This document shows positions 7,285 to 16,567 of a stretch of DNA of 64,000 nucleotides, piece by piece; the first letter of the stretch is position 1; each line of letters opens with the position of its first letter. Origin of the DNA: Hydrogenophaga sp. NFH-34 (GTDB taxonomy: Bacteria > Pseudomonadota > Gammaproteobacteria > Burkholderiales > Burkholderiaceae_C); the NCBI RefSeq assembly GCF_021401345.1, contig NZ_JACBGE010000007.1:1-64000 (forward strand). Direction: 5' to 3'. The notes under the pieces were generated by a model, which saw only the letters and a program-made list of their open reading frames with translations, did no database searches and was not told the origin of the DNA. A program made the translations under genes and the position numbers.

Positions 7285-7812
7285 TTGCTTCGATACCGGT
7301 GGCTGGCAGCCGTCGCAGTGCTGTCGATGGCCGCCTGTAGCCCGACCCACAACTGGCGCGAATGGCGCGCCGACGGCGCGCCGCTGTGGGCGCTGCTGCC
7401 CTGCAAGCCCGATCTGGCCGAACGGCCGGTGCCGCTGACGGCATCGCCGGTGGTGTTGCACCTGGCCAGTTGCGAAGCCGGTGGGCAGACGTTTGCCTTG
7501 GGCTGGGCCCGGCTGGGTGACCCTGGCCTGGCGCCACAGGCCCTGCAACGCTGGCGGCTGGCCGGGCTGAAATCCCTGCGCGCCGAATCCGTCGACGAGG
7601 CGGCGACCCGGTGGGAGGTCGCCGTGGCCGGCGCAGCGCCGGTGTTGGGCGTGCGCGCCGAAGGGCAGGACCACCGCAACCAACCGGTGCTCAACCAGAC
7701 CGTGTATTTTGCGCAGGGAGACTGGATCTTTCAGGCGGCGGTCTATGGCGCGCAGCTGCCCGACGCGGTGACCGAGCCTTTCTTCACCGGTCTGCGGTTG
7801 TCCGGCTCATGA
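7285..7812 (+). CDS. putative lipoprotein of unknown function
   Basis: I place the start at a TTG (7285) with AGGAGA seven bases upstream. This gives a short basic N-terminus, a hydrophobic stretch and lipobox MAAC with Cys18, that is a clean lipoprotein signal. An upstream GTG at 7237 would add 16 unconvincing residues. The 175-residue product has no domain I can name. It overlaps the MFS gene by four bases (ATGA), which suggests that the two are translated together. Confidence 0.65.
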   Translation: MLRYRWLAAVAVLSMAACSPTHNWREWRADGAPLWALLPCKPDLAERPVPLTASPVVLHLASCEAGGQTFALGWARLGDPGLAPQALQRWRLAGLKSLRAESVDEAATRWEVAVAGAAPVLGVRAEGQDHRNQPVLNQTVYFAQGDWIFQAAVYGAQLPDAVTEPFFTGLRLSGS

Positions 7813-9125
7813 AACGCACGCCTGCCACGGCCCGCTCCGCGGGGGCCAGCGACCAGCCGCTCGGTCCCGCGCCAGTGAATACCGAGCGGCTGCCCGCACG
7901 CACGGCGGTCGCGGTGTTTCTGGCGTTTGCCCTGGCCTACTTTCTGTCGGCGCTGGTGCGTGCCGTCACGGCCACCCTGTCGCCCATCCTCAGCGAGGAA
8001 CTGGCGCTGCACGCCGGGGACTTGGGGCTGCTGGCCGGCGGATACTTTCTGGGGTTCGCGCTGACCCAACTGCCGCTGGGAACCTGGTTGGACCGCTTCG
8101 GGCCCCGGCGGGTGATTCTGGCGTTCCTGACCGTGGCGGTGGCCGGCTGTGCGGCCTTTGCGCTGGCCACGAGCTTCGGGGGGCTGCTGGCCGCTCGGGT
8201 GCTCACGGGCATGGGCGTCAGTGCCTGCCTGATGGCACCGCTCACCGGCTTTCGCCGCTGGCTGCCACCGTCACTGCAACTGCGGGCGAACTCCTGGATG
8301 CTGATGACCGGCTCGCTGGGCATGGTTGCCGCCACGTTGCCTGTGCAGTGGCTGCTGCCGCAGCTCGGCTGGCGGGGTCTGTTCTGGGGATTGGCTGTGC
8401 TGATCGCACTGTCCATGCTGGTGCTGCGCCTGCGTGTGCCCGCCTGGCAGTTGCCGTCGGCCTCACCAGCGGCAGACGCCGAGGAAGCGCCGAACGCGCC
8501 CATGGGGTACGGAGAAATCGCCCGTCACCCCTATTTCCGCCAGATGGTGACCATCGGGTTCATCAACTACGGCGGCATGATCGCGATCCAGACCCTGTGG
8601 GCAGGCCCTTGGATGGTGCAGGTGACCGGTTACACGCCGGCTGGGGCCGCGCAGGGGCTGTTCGGGATCAACCTCAGCATGCTGACGGCTTTCTGGTTGT
8701 GGGGGGTGTTCAACCCGCGATTGGTGCGAGCGGGCTGGAGCGCCGAGCGCTTGATCGCCTGGGGCATGCCGCTGTCGCTGGGCGTGCTGGGTGCCATCGT
8801 GGCACTGGGAGGTCATGCGGGCTGGGGGTTCTGGGCCGCGTTCTGCATGACCAGCACGTTCGGTGCGCTGGCACAGCCGGCGGTGGGCATGGCACTGCCG
8901 GCCCATGTGGCCGGCAAAGCCTTGTCTGCCTACAACCTGGTGATTTTTGCCGGTGTGTTTGCGATGCAGTGGGCGATCGGGCTGGCGGCGGACGCTCTGG
9001 TGTTTCTGGGCGATGGTGGTCAGCGTCTGCGCGGAGCCATGGGCCTGTTCTGGCTGGCCTGTGTCGCTGGCTACGTCATGTTCTGGCTGGCCTGGCGGCG
9101 CGCCAACCGGCGGCCGGCCCGCTAA
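7809..9125 (+). CDS. MFS transporter
   Basis: This 438-residue inner-membrane protein has about 12 hydrophobic segments. The first is AVAVFLAFALAYFLSALV. The MFS loop 2-3 motif is seen as LGTWLDRFGPRRV, and a second half begins after the cytoplasmic loop near residues 215-235. The ATG overlaps the lipoprotein stop codon. The substrate is unknown. Sequence style suggests the nitrate/cyanate or drug-type branch, but this is not certain. Confidence 0.8.
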   Translation: MKRTPATARSAGASDQPLGPAPVNTERLPARTAVAVFLAFALAYFLSALVRAVTATLSPILSEELALHAGDLGLLAGGYFLGFALTQLPLGTWLDRFGPRRVILAFLTVAVAGCAAFALATSFGGLLAARVLTGMGVSACLMAPLTGFRRWLPPSLQLRANSWMLMTGSLGMVAATLPVQWLLPQLGWRGLFWGLAVLIALSMLVLRLRVPAWQLPSASPAADAEEAPNAPMGYGEIARHPYFRQMVTIGFINYGGMIAIQTLWAGPWMVQVTGYTPAGAAQGLFGINLSMLTAFWLWGVFNPRLVRAGWSAERLIAWGMPLSLGVLGAIVALGGHAGWGFWAAFCMTSTFGALAQPAVGMALPAHVAGKALSAYNLVIFAGVFAMQWAIGLAADALVFLGDGGQRLRGAMGLFWLACVAGYVMFWLAWRRANRRPAR

Positions 9126-9136
9126 ACTGCACAGCC

Positions 9137-9583
9137 ATGAACGGCATCTTCATCATTGCGCACACGCCCCTGGCGTCGGCTTTGCGCCAGTGTGTGCTGC
9201 ACGTGTTCCCTGATTGCGCCGACACCGTCGCCGCGCTGGACGTGCAGCCCAATGTGCCGCCCGAGGAGTCGCTGGCCCAGGCGCGCATGATGCTGCGCAT
9301 GCTCGGCACCCCGGGGGCGCTGGTGGTGACCGACGTGTTCGGCGCCACGCCCTGCAACGTCGCGCAGCGGCTGGTGGATGGTGTCCGTTCCAAGCTCATT
9401 ACCGGCGTGAACCTGCCCATGCTGCTGCGCACCGTGTCGTACCGGCACGAGTCGCTGGACGCGCTCATCTCGCGCGCCATGATCGGCGCCACCCAGGGCG
9501 TGATCCAGGTGGCAGTGACCGCCCCCCAGAATCAGGCGAGAAGACAACATCATGATCAAGACCACCGTGACCATCAGCAATAA
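9137..9583 (+). CDS. PTS EIIA component, mannose type
   Basis: This 148-residue protein has the EIIA-Man fold. His9 in MNGIFIIAHTPLA is the expected phosphoacceptor, and VVTDVFGATPCNVAQRL and LPMLLRTVSYR are family-typical. It should accept phosphate from HPr. No EIIB, EIIC or EIID gene is nearby, so the system is probably regulatory, as known in other betaproteobacteria. Its last 32 bases overlap ptsH in another frame, giving a charged His/Asp-rich tail (RRQHHDQDHRDHQQ) that may be non-functional. Confidence 0.85.
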   Translation: MNGIFIIAHTPLASALRQCVLHVFPDCADTVAALDVQPNVPPEESLAQARMMLRMLGTPGALVVTDVFGATPCNVAQRLVDGVRSKLITGVNLPMLLRTVSYRHESLDALISRAMIGATQGVIQVAVTAPQNQARRQHHDQDHRDHQQ

Positions 9584-9821
9584 GCTCGGGCTGCATGCCC
9601 GGGCTTCGGCCAAGCTCACCAAGCTGGCTGGCAGCTTCCCCTGCGAGGTCTGGATGTCACGCGGCGAGCGTCGCGTCAATGCCAAGAGCATCATGGGGGT
9701 GATGATGTTGGCGGCGGGGATTGGCGCCTCGGTCGAGATCGAAACCAACGGCGCCCAGGAACAGCAGGCGATGGATGCCCTGGTGGCCCTGGTCAACGAC
9801 AAATTCGGCGAAGGCGAATGA
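9552..9821 (+). CDS. ptsH: phosphocarrier protein HPr
   Basis: This 89-residue HPr has active His15 in LGLHARASAK and the regulatory-type Ser46 in NAKSIMGVMML. It relays phosphate from EI (ptsI, next gene) to the EIIA encoded upstream. The start lies inside the EIIA gene, so the two are translationally coupled. Ser46 would allow HPr kinase/phosphorylase (HprK) control as known in this class, but no hprK is present in the window. Confidence 0.93.
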   Translation: MIKTTVTISNKLGLHARASAKLTKLAGSFPCEVWMSRGERRVNAKSIMGVMMLAAGIGASVEIETNGAQEQQAMDALVALVNDKFGEGE

Positions 9822-9850
9822 GCGTGAGCGCTGCGTGCTGCGCTGAGCGG

Positions 9851-9871
9851 GCCCGCCGGGGGAAGGCGGGC
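9851..9871 (+). promoter_or_regulatory. hairpin covering the ptsI ribosome-binding region
   Basis: GCCCGCC (9851-9857) pairs perfectly with GGCGGGC (9865-9871) across a seven-base loop. The only Shine-Dalgarno-like sequence (GGAAGG, 9861-9866) lies in the loop and 3' arm, and ptsI starts at 9877. This could limit ptsI translation relative to ptsH. A regulatory role is inference. Confidence 0.35.
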
Positions 9872-9876
9872 GGGCA

Positions 9877-11655
9877 ATGAGCTTTACCGTACACGGCCTG
9901 GCTGTCTCCCGGGGCATTGCCATCGGGCGGGCAGTCATTGTGGCGTCCAGTCGCATCGACGTCGCCCACTATTTCGTCAAGGCCGACCAGTTCGACACCG
10001 AGATCGAGCGCCTCCGGTTGGCGCGCAACGCGGTGACCGAAGAGATCGTGCGCGTGCAGCAGAGCCTGGCCGAACTCGGTCCCAACGATGCGCATCCGGA
10101 GCTGGCGGCCTTGCTGGATGTGCACCTGATGTTGCTGCAGGACGAGCAGCTCACGGCCGGCGTCAAGCAGTGGATCGTGGAGCGCCACTACAACGCCGAA
10201 TGGGCGCTGACGTCGCAGCTGGAGGTGGTGTGCCGCCAGTTCGAGGAGATGGAGGATCCGTACCTGCGCGAGCGCAAGTCGGATCTGGAGCAGGTGGTCG
10301 AGCGCATGCTCCGGGTGATGCGTGGCGTCGCTTCGCCGGTGGCGCCCCCGCTGCCACCAGCGCCGGCCCCGTCACCCGGCATCGTCGCGCCGCCCGAACC
10401 GGATCTGGACATTCCGCTGGTGCTCATTGCGCACGATCTGTCCCCGGCCGACATGCTGCAGTTCAAGCAGAGCGTGTTTGCCGGCTTCGTCACCGATGTC
10501 GGGGGCAAAACCAGCCACACGGCCATCGTCGCGCGCAGCATGGACATCCCGGCCGTGGTGGGCGCGCGCTCGGCCAGCCACCTCGTCAAGCAGGATGACT
10601 GGGTCATCATCGATGGCGACGCCGGCCTTGTGGTGGTGGACCCTTCGCCCGTGGTGCTGGCCGAATACGGCTACAAGCAGCGCCAGGGCGAGATCGAGCG
10701 CGAGCGGCTGTCGCGCCTGAAAAACACACCGGCCGTCACGTTGGACGGCCACCGCATCGAGCTGCTGGCCAACATCGAGCAGCCCGATGATGCGGTCGCG
10801 GCACTCAAGGCCGGGGCCGTGGGCGTGGGCCTGTTTCGCACCGAATTCCTGTTCATGGGGCGTGACGGCAAGCTGCCCGACGAGGAAGAGCAGTACCAGG
10901 CGTACCGGCGCGCGGTGGATGGCATGCAGGGCTTGCCGGTGACCATTCGCTCCGTCGACGTCGGGGCCGACAAGCCGCTGGACCGGGGGGCGGGCCGCTC
11001 CGCCGACGATTACCTCAACCCCGCCCTGGGGCTGCGCGCCATCCGCTGGAGCCTGGCGGACCCGGCCATGTTCCTGGTGCAGTTGCGTGCCGTGCTGCGC
11101 GCCGCTGCCCATGGGCCGATCAACCTGCTGATTCCGATGCTGGCCCACGCCAGCGAGATCCGGCAGACGCTGTCGCTGATCGACAAGGCGCGCGAGCAGC
11201 TCGATGCCCGCGCCCAGGTCTATGGGCCCGTTCGGCTGGGCGCCATGATCGAGGTGCCGGCCGCGGCGCTGACCATTCCGCTGTTCCTGCGCCACTTCGA
11301 TTTCCTCTCCATCGGCACCAACGACCTGATCCAGTACACGCTGGCCATCGATCGCGCCGACGAGGCCGTGGCCCACCTGTACGACCCGGTGCACCCGGCG
11401 GTGCTGCACCTGCTGGCCTCGTGCATCACCCAGGCGCGCGATGCCGGCAAGGGCGTCAGCGTGTGCGGGGAAATGGCCGGCGACATCAGCATGACCCGGC
11501 TGCTGCTCGGTCTGGGCTTGCGCAGCTTTTCCATGCACCCGTCACAGATCCTGGCGGTCAAGCAGCAGATCCTGCGCAGCGACACCGGCAAGCTGGCCAC
11601 CTGGGCGCAGAGCGTGCTGGCGGCGGAAGATCCCGCAGCCCTCATGGCCGACTGA
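9877..11655 (+). CDS. ptsI: PTS enzyme I (phosphoenolpyruvate-protein phosphotransferase)
   Basis: This 592-residue EI has an N-terminal HPr-binding and phosphohistidine half, with active His214 in GGKTSHTAIVARS, and a C-terminal PEP-binding barrel. The barrel shows GLFRTEFLFMGR, GTNDLIQYTLAIDRAD and Cys530 in VCGEMAGD. It starts the phosphorelay from PEP to HPr. Between the helical domain and the His-domain is a Pro/Ala-rich insertion (about residues 152-175) that makes the protein slightly longer than the usual ~575 residues. It is the last gene of the EIIA-HPr-EI operon. Confidence 0.93.
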   Translation: MSFTVHGLAVSRGIAIGRAVIVASSRIDVAHYFVKADQFDTEIERLRLARNAVTEEIVRVQQSLAELGPNDAHPELAALLDVHLMLLQDEQLTAGVKQWIVERHYNAEWALTSQLEVVCRQFEEMEDPYLRERKSDLEQVVERMLRVMRGVASPVAPPLPPAPAPSPGIVAPPEPDLDIPLVLIAHDLSPADMLQFKQSVFAGFVTDVGGKTSHTAIVARSMDIPAVVGARSASHLVKQDDWVIIDGDAGLVVVDPSPVVLAEYGYKQRQGEIERERLSRLKNTPAVTLDGHRIELLANIEQPDDAVAALKAGAVGVGLFRTEFLFMGRDGKLPDEEEQYQAYRRAVDGMQGLPVTIRSVDVGADKPLDRGAGRSADDYLNPALGLRAIRWSLADPAMFLVQLRAVLRAAAHGPINLLIPMLAHASEIRQTLSLIDKAREQLDARAQVYGPVRLGAMIEVPAAALTIPLFLRHFDFLSIGTNDLIQYTLAIDRADEAVAHLYDPVHPAVLHLLASCITQARDAGKGVSVCGEMAGDISMTRLLLGLGLRSFSMHPSQILAVKQQILRSDTGKLATWAQSVLAAEDPAALMAD

Positions 11656-11674
11656 ACGCGCGCCGCGCAGGGTG

Positions 11675-12511
11675 TCAGCGGCGGGTGGCGACGATCGCGG
11701 CGCCGATGATCATGGCCGCGGCCAATGCCACCGACAGGCTGGGGCGCTCGCCGCGCAGCGCCAGCAGGGTCAGGGTCGACAGCAGGGGCGTGAGAAAGCT
11801 CAGCACGCCGATCTGCCGAGCATCCCCGCGTTTGAGCGCTGCGTCCCAGAGAAAGAAGGCACCACCCAGTGGCCCCAGCCCCAGCAGCGCGATGAGGGCA
11901 AGGTCCTGGAGGCTCAGGATGACGGGTGGCTCCAGGAGGGCATGGCAGGCCAGGGACAGCAGGCCCGAGACCAGGGCGAAGCTGCCGATGGCGGCGGTGG
12001 GAAAGGCCCGCACGCGCCGGGTCATGAGCGAATAGCTGGCCCAGATGAAGGCCGACCCCAGGGCCGGCACATAGCCCCAGGCCCACACCGCTTCGGTGCC
12101 GTCGCCACCGCGTCCCAGGATCGCCAGAACGGCGCCGGCGAAACCGGTCAAGGCGGCGGCCAGATGTCGCCGGGTCAGTGCCAGTCCCGGCAGAAACAGC
12201 GGTGCCATCACCACGATGCCCAAGGGCCAGAGGTAGTTGACCAGATTGGCCTGCACGGGAGGGGCGTGCCGCAGCGCGATGAACAGCAGAAAGTGGAAGC
12301 CGAACAGGCCGTAGACGCCCAGCGCCAACGTCGACAAGGGCACGCGCCACAAACGGAAGTCGAAGCGCGACAACGGCAGCGCGATGAGACTGCCGATGAG
12401 CAGCGACAACCCGGTCAGCAGGAACGGCGGTACGTGGGCGAGGGCGACACCGAGTGCAGCCAATGAGGCCCAGAGGGCAATGGCGCCCAGCGCGAGCAGG
12501 TTGGCATTCAT
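11675..12511 (-). CDS. EamA/DMT-type membrane transporter
   Basis: This 278-residue protein has ten hydrophobic segments in two EamA repeats. The first half shows LVNYLWPLGIVVMAP and the second ASYSLMTRR and SFLTPLLSTL. EamA proteins are inner-membrane exporters of amino acids or metabolites. The substrate is unknown. It is convergent with ptsI (20-base gap) and divergent from the AhpD-like gene. Confidence 0.8.
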   Translation of the reverse strand: MNANLLALGAIALWASLAALGVALAHVPPFLLTGLSLLIGSLIALPLSRFDFRLWRVPLSTLALGVYGLFGFHFLLFIALRHAPPVQANLVNYLWPLGIVVMAPLFLPGLALTRRHLAAALTGFAGAVLAILGRGGDGTEAVWAWGYVPALGSAFIWASYSLMTRRVRAFPTAAIGSFALVSGLLSLACHALLEPPVILSLQDLALIALLGLGPLGGAFFLWDAALKRGDARQIGVLSFLTPLLSTLTLLALRGERPSLSVALAAAMIIGAAIVATRR

Positions 12512-12609
12512 GGCAGAGGCGGTGTCCGGGCAGGGCGGGTGTTGATCGATGACAAGGTGCTTGGCGGGAAAATGGCTGATACTGGTGCCGGTATAAGGAG
12601 ATCCATGGC

Positions 12610-12963
12610 ATGAGTACGTTTGATCACAAGAGTCTGATTCAGAATCTCAACGAAAACCTGGCGTCCTTTCGCAAGGCGCAACCGGAGGCGATGGCCGGTT
12701 TTGGTGCCCTGGCCAAGGCTGCGATGGCCGATGGCGCCATCAGCGCCCGCCACAAAGAACTGATGGCGTTGGCCATCGGTATCACGCAGCGTTGCTCCGG
12801 GTGCATCGGCTTTCACGTCAAGGCGCTCCACCGCCTGGGCTGTACGCGGGCGGAGTTCGAAGAAATGCTGGCAGTCTGTGTGTACATGGGTGGTGGCCCG
12901 GCCCTGATGTATGCGGCCGAAGCCCTGGCGGCCTGGGAGAAGCTGGCGCCAGCGCCCGTTTGA
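12610..12963 (+). CDS. AhpD-like carboxymuconolactone decarboxylase-family protein
   Basis: This 117-residue protein carries the AhpD-type redox motif C62-S-G-C65-x3-H69 (RCSGCIGFHVKAL), with the helical family pattern before it (MAGFGALAKAAM, RHKELMALAIG). Members with this motif act as alkylhydroperoxidase-like disulfide reductases. A strong AAGGAGA lies 8 bases before ATG 12610. An ATG-GCA-TGA mini-frame overlaps the start but should not matter. It stands alone, divergent from the EamA gene. Confidence 0.85.
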   Translation: MSTFDHKSLIQNLNENLASFRKAQPEAMAGFGALAKAAMADGAISARHKELMALAIGITQRCSGCIGFHVKALHRLGCTRAEFEEMLAVCVYMGGGPALMYAAEALAAWEKLAPAPV

Positions 12964-13041
12964 TCACGGTCGCACGACAGGGGCCAGTCTGGCGCACACC
13001 AGCGTCGCGCACCGCTTGCGCTTCGTCGCGGAACGCGGGTG

Positions 13042-13728
13042 TCAGGCGTCTGCCCGTCGGAGGGCGGCAGTCAGGGCAGAGGGTGACCGATAGCCGCATT
13101 GCTGCGCGATGGCTGCCACAGACCATCCCTCGGCACGCAGCCGCCGCGCTTGCTGGTGTCGCAGGCCGCGCAGCCAGGCCATGGGGCTTTGGCCCTGCTC
13201 CTGCAGGCAGCGGGCACCGAACTGCGCAGGGCTCAGGTGGACTTGCGCTGCCAGGTCGGCCACGCGCAGTTCGGCGTGCAGGTGCTGTTGTGCCCACGCC
13301 TGAAGAATTCCCCAGTCGATGGCGCGGCGCAGCTCGGGCGGTCGGGCTGATCGGTGGGGAGCCCACGCCTCCAACAACAGCGCCGGGCCCAGCAGGCGTG
13401 TGCGGGGCAGGTTGGCGATGCAGGCCTGGGCCAGGTAGCGGGCCAGCGACACGGTGTGCGCGGACGGGCGGGTGCAGGCAAGGCCCAGCCACGCGGGGTC
13501 GTGCGAGTCGAGCACCAGACAACGTGCGCCCGCACGCGATTCAAAGTCGTGGTGTTCGCCCGGGGCGATCACGAGGCCCTGCCCGGCGCCGATGCGGTGG
13601 CCATGGCCCTGCACGTCGAGTTCCAGCCAGCCTTCCAGGCCCAGCAGAATCTGGCTGTGCTCGTGGTCATGGCTGCCAGCCGGGGCACCGTACTGGCGCA
13701 CGGAAAGCCGGTCGGGCGTCGCGTGCAT
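13042..13728 (-). CDS. AraC-family transcriptional regulator
   Basis: This 228-residue regulator has a short N-terminal cupin-like sensor (about 1-90, with HDHEHSQILLGLEG and GEHHDFES) and a C-terminal double helix-turn-helix (about 135-225). It is shorter than the usual 280-300 residues because the linker is compact. The histidines in the cupin could bind metal or ligand. It lies 41 bases upstream of lipA on the same strand, with no clear terminator. The target genes are unknown. Confidence 0.8.
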   Translation of the reverse strand: MHATPDRLSVRQYGAPAGSHDHEHSQILLGLEGWLELDVQGHGHRIGAGQGLVIAPGEHHDFESRAGARCLVLDSHDPAWLGLACTRPSAHTVSLARYLAQACIANLPRTRLLGPALLLEAWAPHRSARPPELRRAIDWGILQAWAQQHLHAELRVADLAAQVHLSPAQFGARCLQEQGQSPMAWLRGLRHQQARRLRAEGWSVAAIAQQCGYRSPSALTAALRRADA

Positions 13729-13769
13729 AGGCGGTTCTCGATGGATGGATTGCCCGGATGGGGCCGGGT

Positions 13770-14783
13770 TCAGCCCTTGTTCAGCACGCCGTGTGCCTGC
13801 TGGTCGGCGTGGTAGCTGGAGCGGACCATGGCGCCCACGGCTGCGTGGGTGAAACCCATTTCGTAGGCCTTTTCCTCGAACATCTTGAACGTGTCCGGGT
13901 GCACGTAGCGGCGCACCGGCAGATGGTGGCCACTGGGGGCGAGGTACTGGCCGATGGTGAGCATGTCGATGCCGTGGGCGCGCATGTCGCGCATCACCTC
14001 GAGGATTTCGTCGTCGGTTTCGCCCAGGCCCACCATGAGGCCGCTCTTGGTCGGCACGTCGGGAAACAGGGCCTTGAACTTCTTGAGTAGATTCAGGCTG
14101 AACTCGTAGTTCGAGCCCGGGCGGGCCTCCTTGTAGAGGCGCGGCACGGTTTCCAGGTTGTGGTTCATCACGTCCGGCGGCGCGGCCTTGAGAATTTCGA
14201 GCGCGCGATCATCGCGGCCCCGGAAGTCGGGCACCAGCACTTCGATCTGCGTTTCGGGGGAAAGCGCGCGCGTTTTTTCGATACAGGCGACAAAATGGCC
14301 TGCGCCGCCGTCGCGCAGATCGTCGCGGTCCACGCTGGTGATCACCACATACTTGAGTTTGAGCGCCGCGATGGTCTTGGCCAAATTCTCCGGCTCGTCC
14401 GTGTCCAGCGGATCGGGGCGGCCGTGCCCCACGTCGCAGAACGGGCAGCGGCGCGTGCACTTGTCACCCATGATCATGAAGGTGGCCGTGCCTTTGCCGA
14501 AACATTCGCCGATGTTGGGGCAACTGGCTTCTTCGCACACCGTCACGAGCTTGTTGCTGCGCAGGATGTCCTTGATCTCGTAGAAGCGGGTGGTCGGACT
14601 GCCGGCCTTCACGCGGATCCACTCGGGTTTCTTGAGCACCTCGGCCGGCACGATCTTGATCGGGATGCGCGCGGTCTTGGCCTGGCTCTTCTGCTTGGCC
14701 GTGGGGTCGTAGCTGGCGGCGGGCTGGGCCTCGCGAACGGTCGTGTCCGGGAGGGGGGCCGTGGGCGTGTCGGGGTGCGTCAT
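13770..14783 (-). CDS. lipA: lipoyl synthase
   Basis: This 337-residue radical-SAM enzyme inserts two sulfurs into protein-bound octanoyl groups to make lipoyl cofactor. The auxiliary cluster motif C-x4-C-x5-C is in [12 protein letters not shown]. The radical-SAM C-x3-C-x2-C is in [11 protein letters not shown]. An extended N-terminus of about 45 residues (Pro/Thr/Ala-rich) precedes the conserved core. It follows lipB at a 50-base distance in the classic ybeD-lipB-lipA order. Confidence 0.95.
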   Translation of the reverse strand: MTHPDTPTAPLPDTTVREAQPAASYDPTAKQKSQAKTARIPIKIVPAEVLKKPEWIRVKAGSPTTRFYEIKDILRSNKLVTVCEEASCPNIGECFGKGTATFMIMGDKCTRRCPFCDVGHGRPDPLDTDEPENLAKTIAALKLKYVVITSVDRDDLRDGGAGHFVACIEKTRALSPETQIEVLVPDFRGRDDRALEILKAAPPDVMNHNLETVPRLYKEARPGSNYEFSLNLLKKFKALFPDVPTKSGLMVGLGETDDEILEVMRDMRAHGIDMLTIGQYLAPSGHHLPVRRYVHPDTFKMFEEKAYEMGFTHAAVGAMVRSSYHADQQAHGVLNKG

Positions 14784-14833
14784 GTCGGGGGCGCCTGAGC
14801 GCGGAAAAACCGGGGAGGGGCGCCGGCAGGTTG

Positions 14834-15529
14834 TCAGGGCGCCAAGGTGGTGGTGAGCTTCTGGCTCAGCACCTGGGCCGCTTCATCCCATGAAACGGCA
14901 ACCCCGATTGTAGAAAGGTCCACCGTCTGCAGGCCAGCGTAGCCGCAGGGGTTGATGCGCCAGAAGGGTTGCAGATCCATGGCGACGTTGAGCGAGACGC
15001 CATGATAGGTACAGCCCCGGCTGACCTTGATACCCAGCGCGGCGATCTTGCCCAGGCCCGTGAAGTCGGGGCCAGCCGGCTGGCCCTGGGCAGTTTCGCG
15101 GGTGGGGCGCTGGGGCAGCAGGGCGTGGTCCGCGGGATTGTCCAGTCGCACGTAGATGCCCGGCGCGCCAGCAACGCGGTGGCCGGTCACGCCAAAGTGC
15201 CACAGCGTTCGGATCACCGCTTCTTCGATGCGGTAGACGTACTCTTTGACGAAATAACCGGCGCGTTGCAGATCCATCAGGGGGTACGCCACCACCTGGC
15301 CGGGGCCATGGTAAGTGACCTGACCGCCGCGGTTGGTCTTCACGACGGGGATGTTGCCCGGCGCCAGCAGATGGTCTTCGCGGCCGGCCAGCCCCTGGGT
15401 GAACACAGGCGGGTGCTCGCACACCCAAAGCTCGTCGGGTGTGTCCGCCAGCCGCTCGGCGGTGAAAGCCTGCATGGCTTCGTAGGTGGGCAGGTACCCG
15501 ACCTGCCCCAGCGCTCGTATCGCGATCAT
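14834..15529 (-). CDS. lipB: octanoyltransferase
   Basis: This 231-residue enzyme moves octanoate from acyl carrier protein to lipoyl domains, providing the LipA substrate. Motifs seen include [39 protein letters not shown] with the catalytic Lys, and [11 protein letters not shown] with the catalytic Cys. It is flanked by ybeD upstream (11 bases) and lipA downstream. Confidence 0.95.
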   Translation of the reverse strand: MIAIRALGQVGYLPTYEAMQAFTAERLADTPDELWVCEHPPVFTQGLAGREDHLLAPGNIPVVKTNRGGQVTYHGPGQVVAYPLMDLQRAGYFVKEYVYRIEEAVIRTLWHFGVTGHRVAGAPGIYVRLDNPADHALLPQRPTRETAQGQPAGPDFTGLGKIAALGIKVSRGCTYHGVSLNVAMDLQPFWRINPCGYAGLQTVDLSTIGVAVSWDEAAQVLSQKLTTTLAP

Positions 15530-15540
15530 CGGGCGTGCGG

Positions 15541-15825
15541 TTACAGCACCACCTTGACCATCGGGTGGGTGGTGAGCGTGCGGTACAGCTCGTCGAGTTG
15601 TTCGCGGCTGGTGACATACACGGAGAGCGTGAGGCCGAGGTAGTTGCCGCTGCTGCTCGGGCGGTGCTCCACGGAGTCGGGGTCAAACTCGGGCTCGAAC
15701 GAGCGGGCAATGTGGATCATGGCTGCTGCATACCCTTCCACGTTCGCGCCCATCACTTTGATGGGGAAGCGGCAGGGGTACTCGATGAGGGACTGCTCGG
15801 GAGGAATGTCGGGGGGGATTTGCAT
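15541..15825 (-). CDS. ybeD: YbeD/DUF493 family protein
   Basis: This 94-residue small alpha/beta protein matches the YbeD pattern ([33 protein letters not shown]). The role is unknown. The fold resembles ACT-like ligand-binding domains, and the gene is regularly found just upstream of lipB, as here. It is probably the first gene of the lip operon. Confidence 0.85.
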   Translation of the reverse strand: MQIPPDIPPEQSLIEYPCRFPIKVMGANVEGYAAAMIHIARSFEPEFDPDSVEHRPSSSGNYLGLTLSVYVTSREQLDELYRTLTTHPMVKVVL

Positions 15826-15929
15826 GGCTATCGCACCTGAGAGGCCGGGGGAGCGGGCGTGAAAATGCCGATGTTAGATCGCGTGCGAGACGGCTGCTGC
15901 GGCCGGACACAGCAGCCGTCTCCCGGGGA

Positions 15930-15960
15930 TTGATGAATCCATGGGGTTTCTACGTATAAT
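15930..15960 (+). promoter_or_regulatory. likely sigma-70 promoter of the ATP synthase operon
   Basis: A perfect TATAAT (15955-15960) with TTGATG (15930-15935) 19 bases upstream lies 50 bases before atpI. The local sequence is AT-richer than its surroundings. The wide spacer makes the -35 assignment less sure than the -10. Confidence 0.5.
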
Positions 15961-16009
15961 GGGAGGCTTTGCAAACCGCCTTAAACCTGTAACCCGTCTG
16001 TAATCCTTC

Positions 16010-16552
16010 ATGTCGACAATGTCCGGGCCTCCTTCCAGGCCGTCGTTGCCGGCCCGTGATCCGGAGGCAGCAGGGGGTTCCTGGGAAGATGGGGAGCAAG
16101 AAACTGAATTCAAGCCCCTGACGCGCGAACAGGCGCAGCAGTGGCGGGCGGGCCAGCCAGAGTTATCGCTCTGGCGGCTGGTCGGGGTGCAAGGGCTGGT
16201 GGGAATCGTGGCGGGCTTTCTGGCGTGGCTGCTGACGCAGCGAATGTCGGTGGCGGTTTCGGTTCTCTATGGTGCGGCAGCGGTGGTGATTCCGTCGGCC
16301 TTGATGGTCTACGGGGTGACTTCCAGTGCCTTGTCCCGGTGGTTGGCAGGCGTGGCTCAGGCGGCGTTTGTCGGCTTTTTGCTGTGGGAAGGGGTGAAGA
16401 TCCTTCTGGCGGTGGCCATGCTCTGGTCAGCGCCCAAGGTGATCCCGGATCTCAGTTGGCTCGGCCTTCTGGCTGGCCTGATTTTGGCTTTGAAGGTGTA
16501 CTGGCTTGGATTTTGGTTCCAGGCCCGCCGCCGTCAAGTAAACATCGGTTGA
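16010..16552 (+). CDS. atpI: ATP synthase subunit I
   Basis: This 180-residue membrane protein has four hydrophobic segments, beginning with LVGVQGLVGIVAGFLAWLL. It is the first gene of the atp operon and has the size and topology of AtpI, an assembly aid for the c-ring. The N-terminal 45 residues are polar. A second ATG at 16019 is an equal start candidate. Confidence 0.82.
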   Translation: MSTMSGPPSRPSLPARDPEAAGGSWEDGEQETEFKPLTREQAQQWRAGQPELSLWRLVGVQGLVGIVAGFLAWLLTQRMSVAVSVLYGAAAVVIPSALMVYGVTSSALSRWLAGVAQAAFVGFLLWEGVKILLAVAMLWSAPKVIPDLSWLGLLAGLILALKVYWLGFWFQARRRQVNIG

Positions 16553-16567
16553 TTGACACAAACGAAC

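Noticed and set aside
7228-7683. N-terminal extension of the CoA-transferase
   Set aside because: The family's conserved start is at 7227 and the extension is antisense to the lipoprotein gene.
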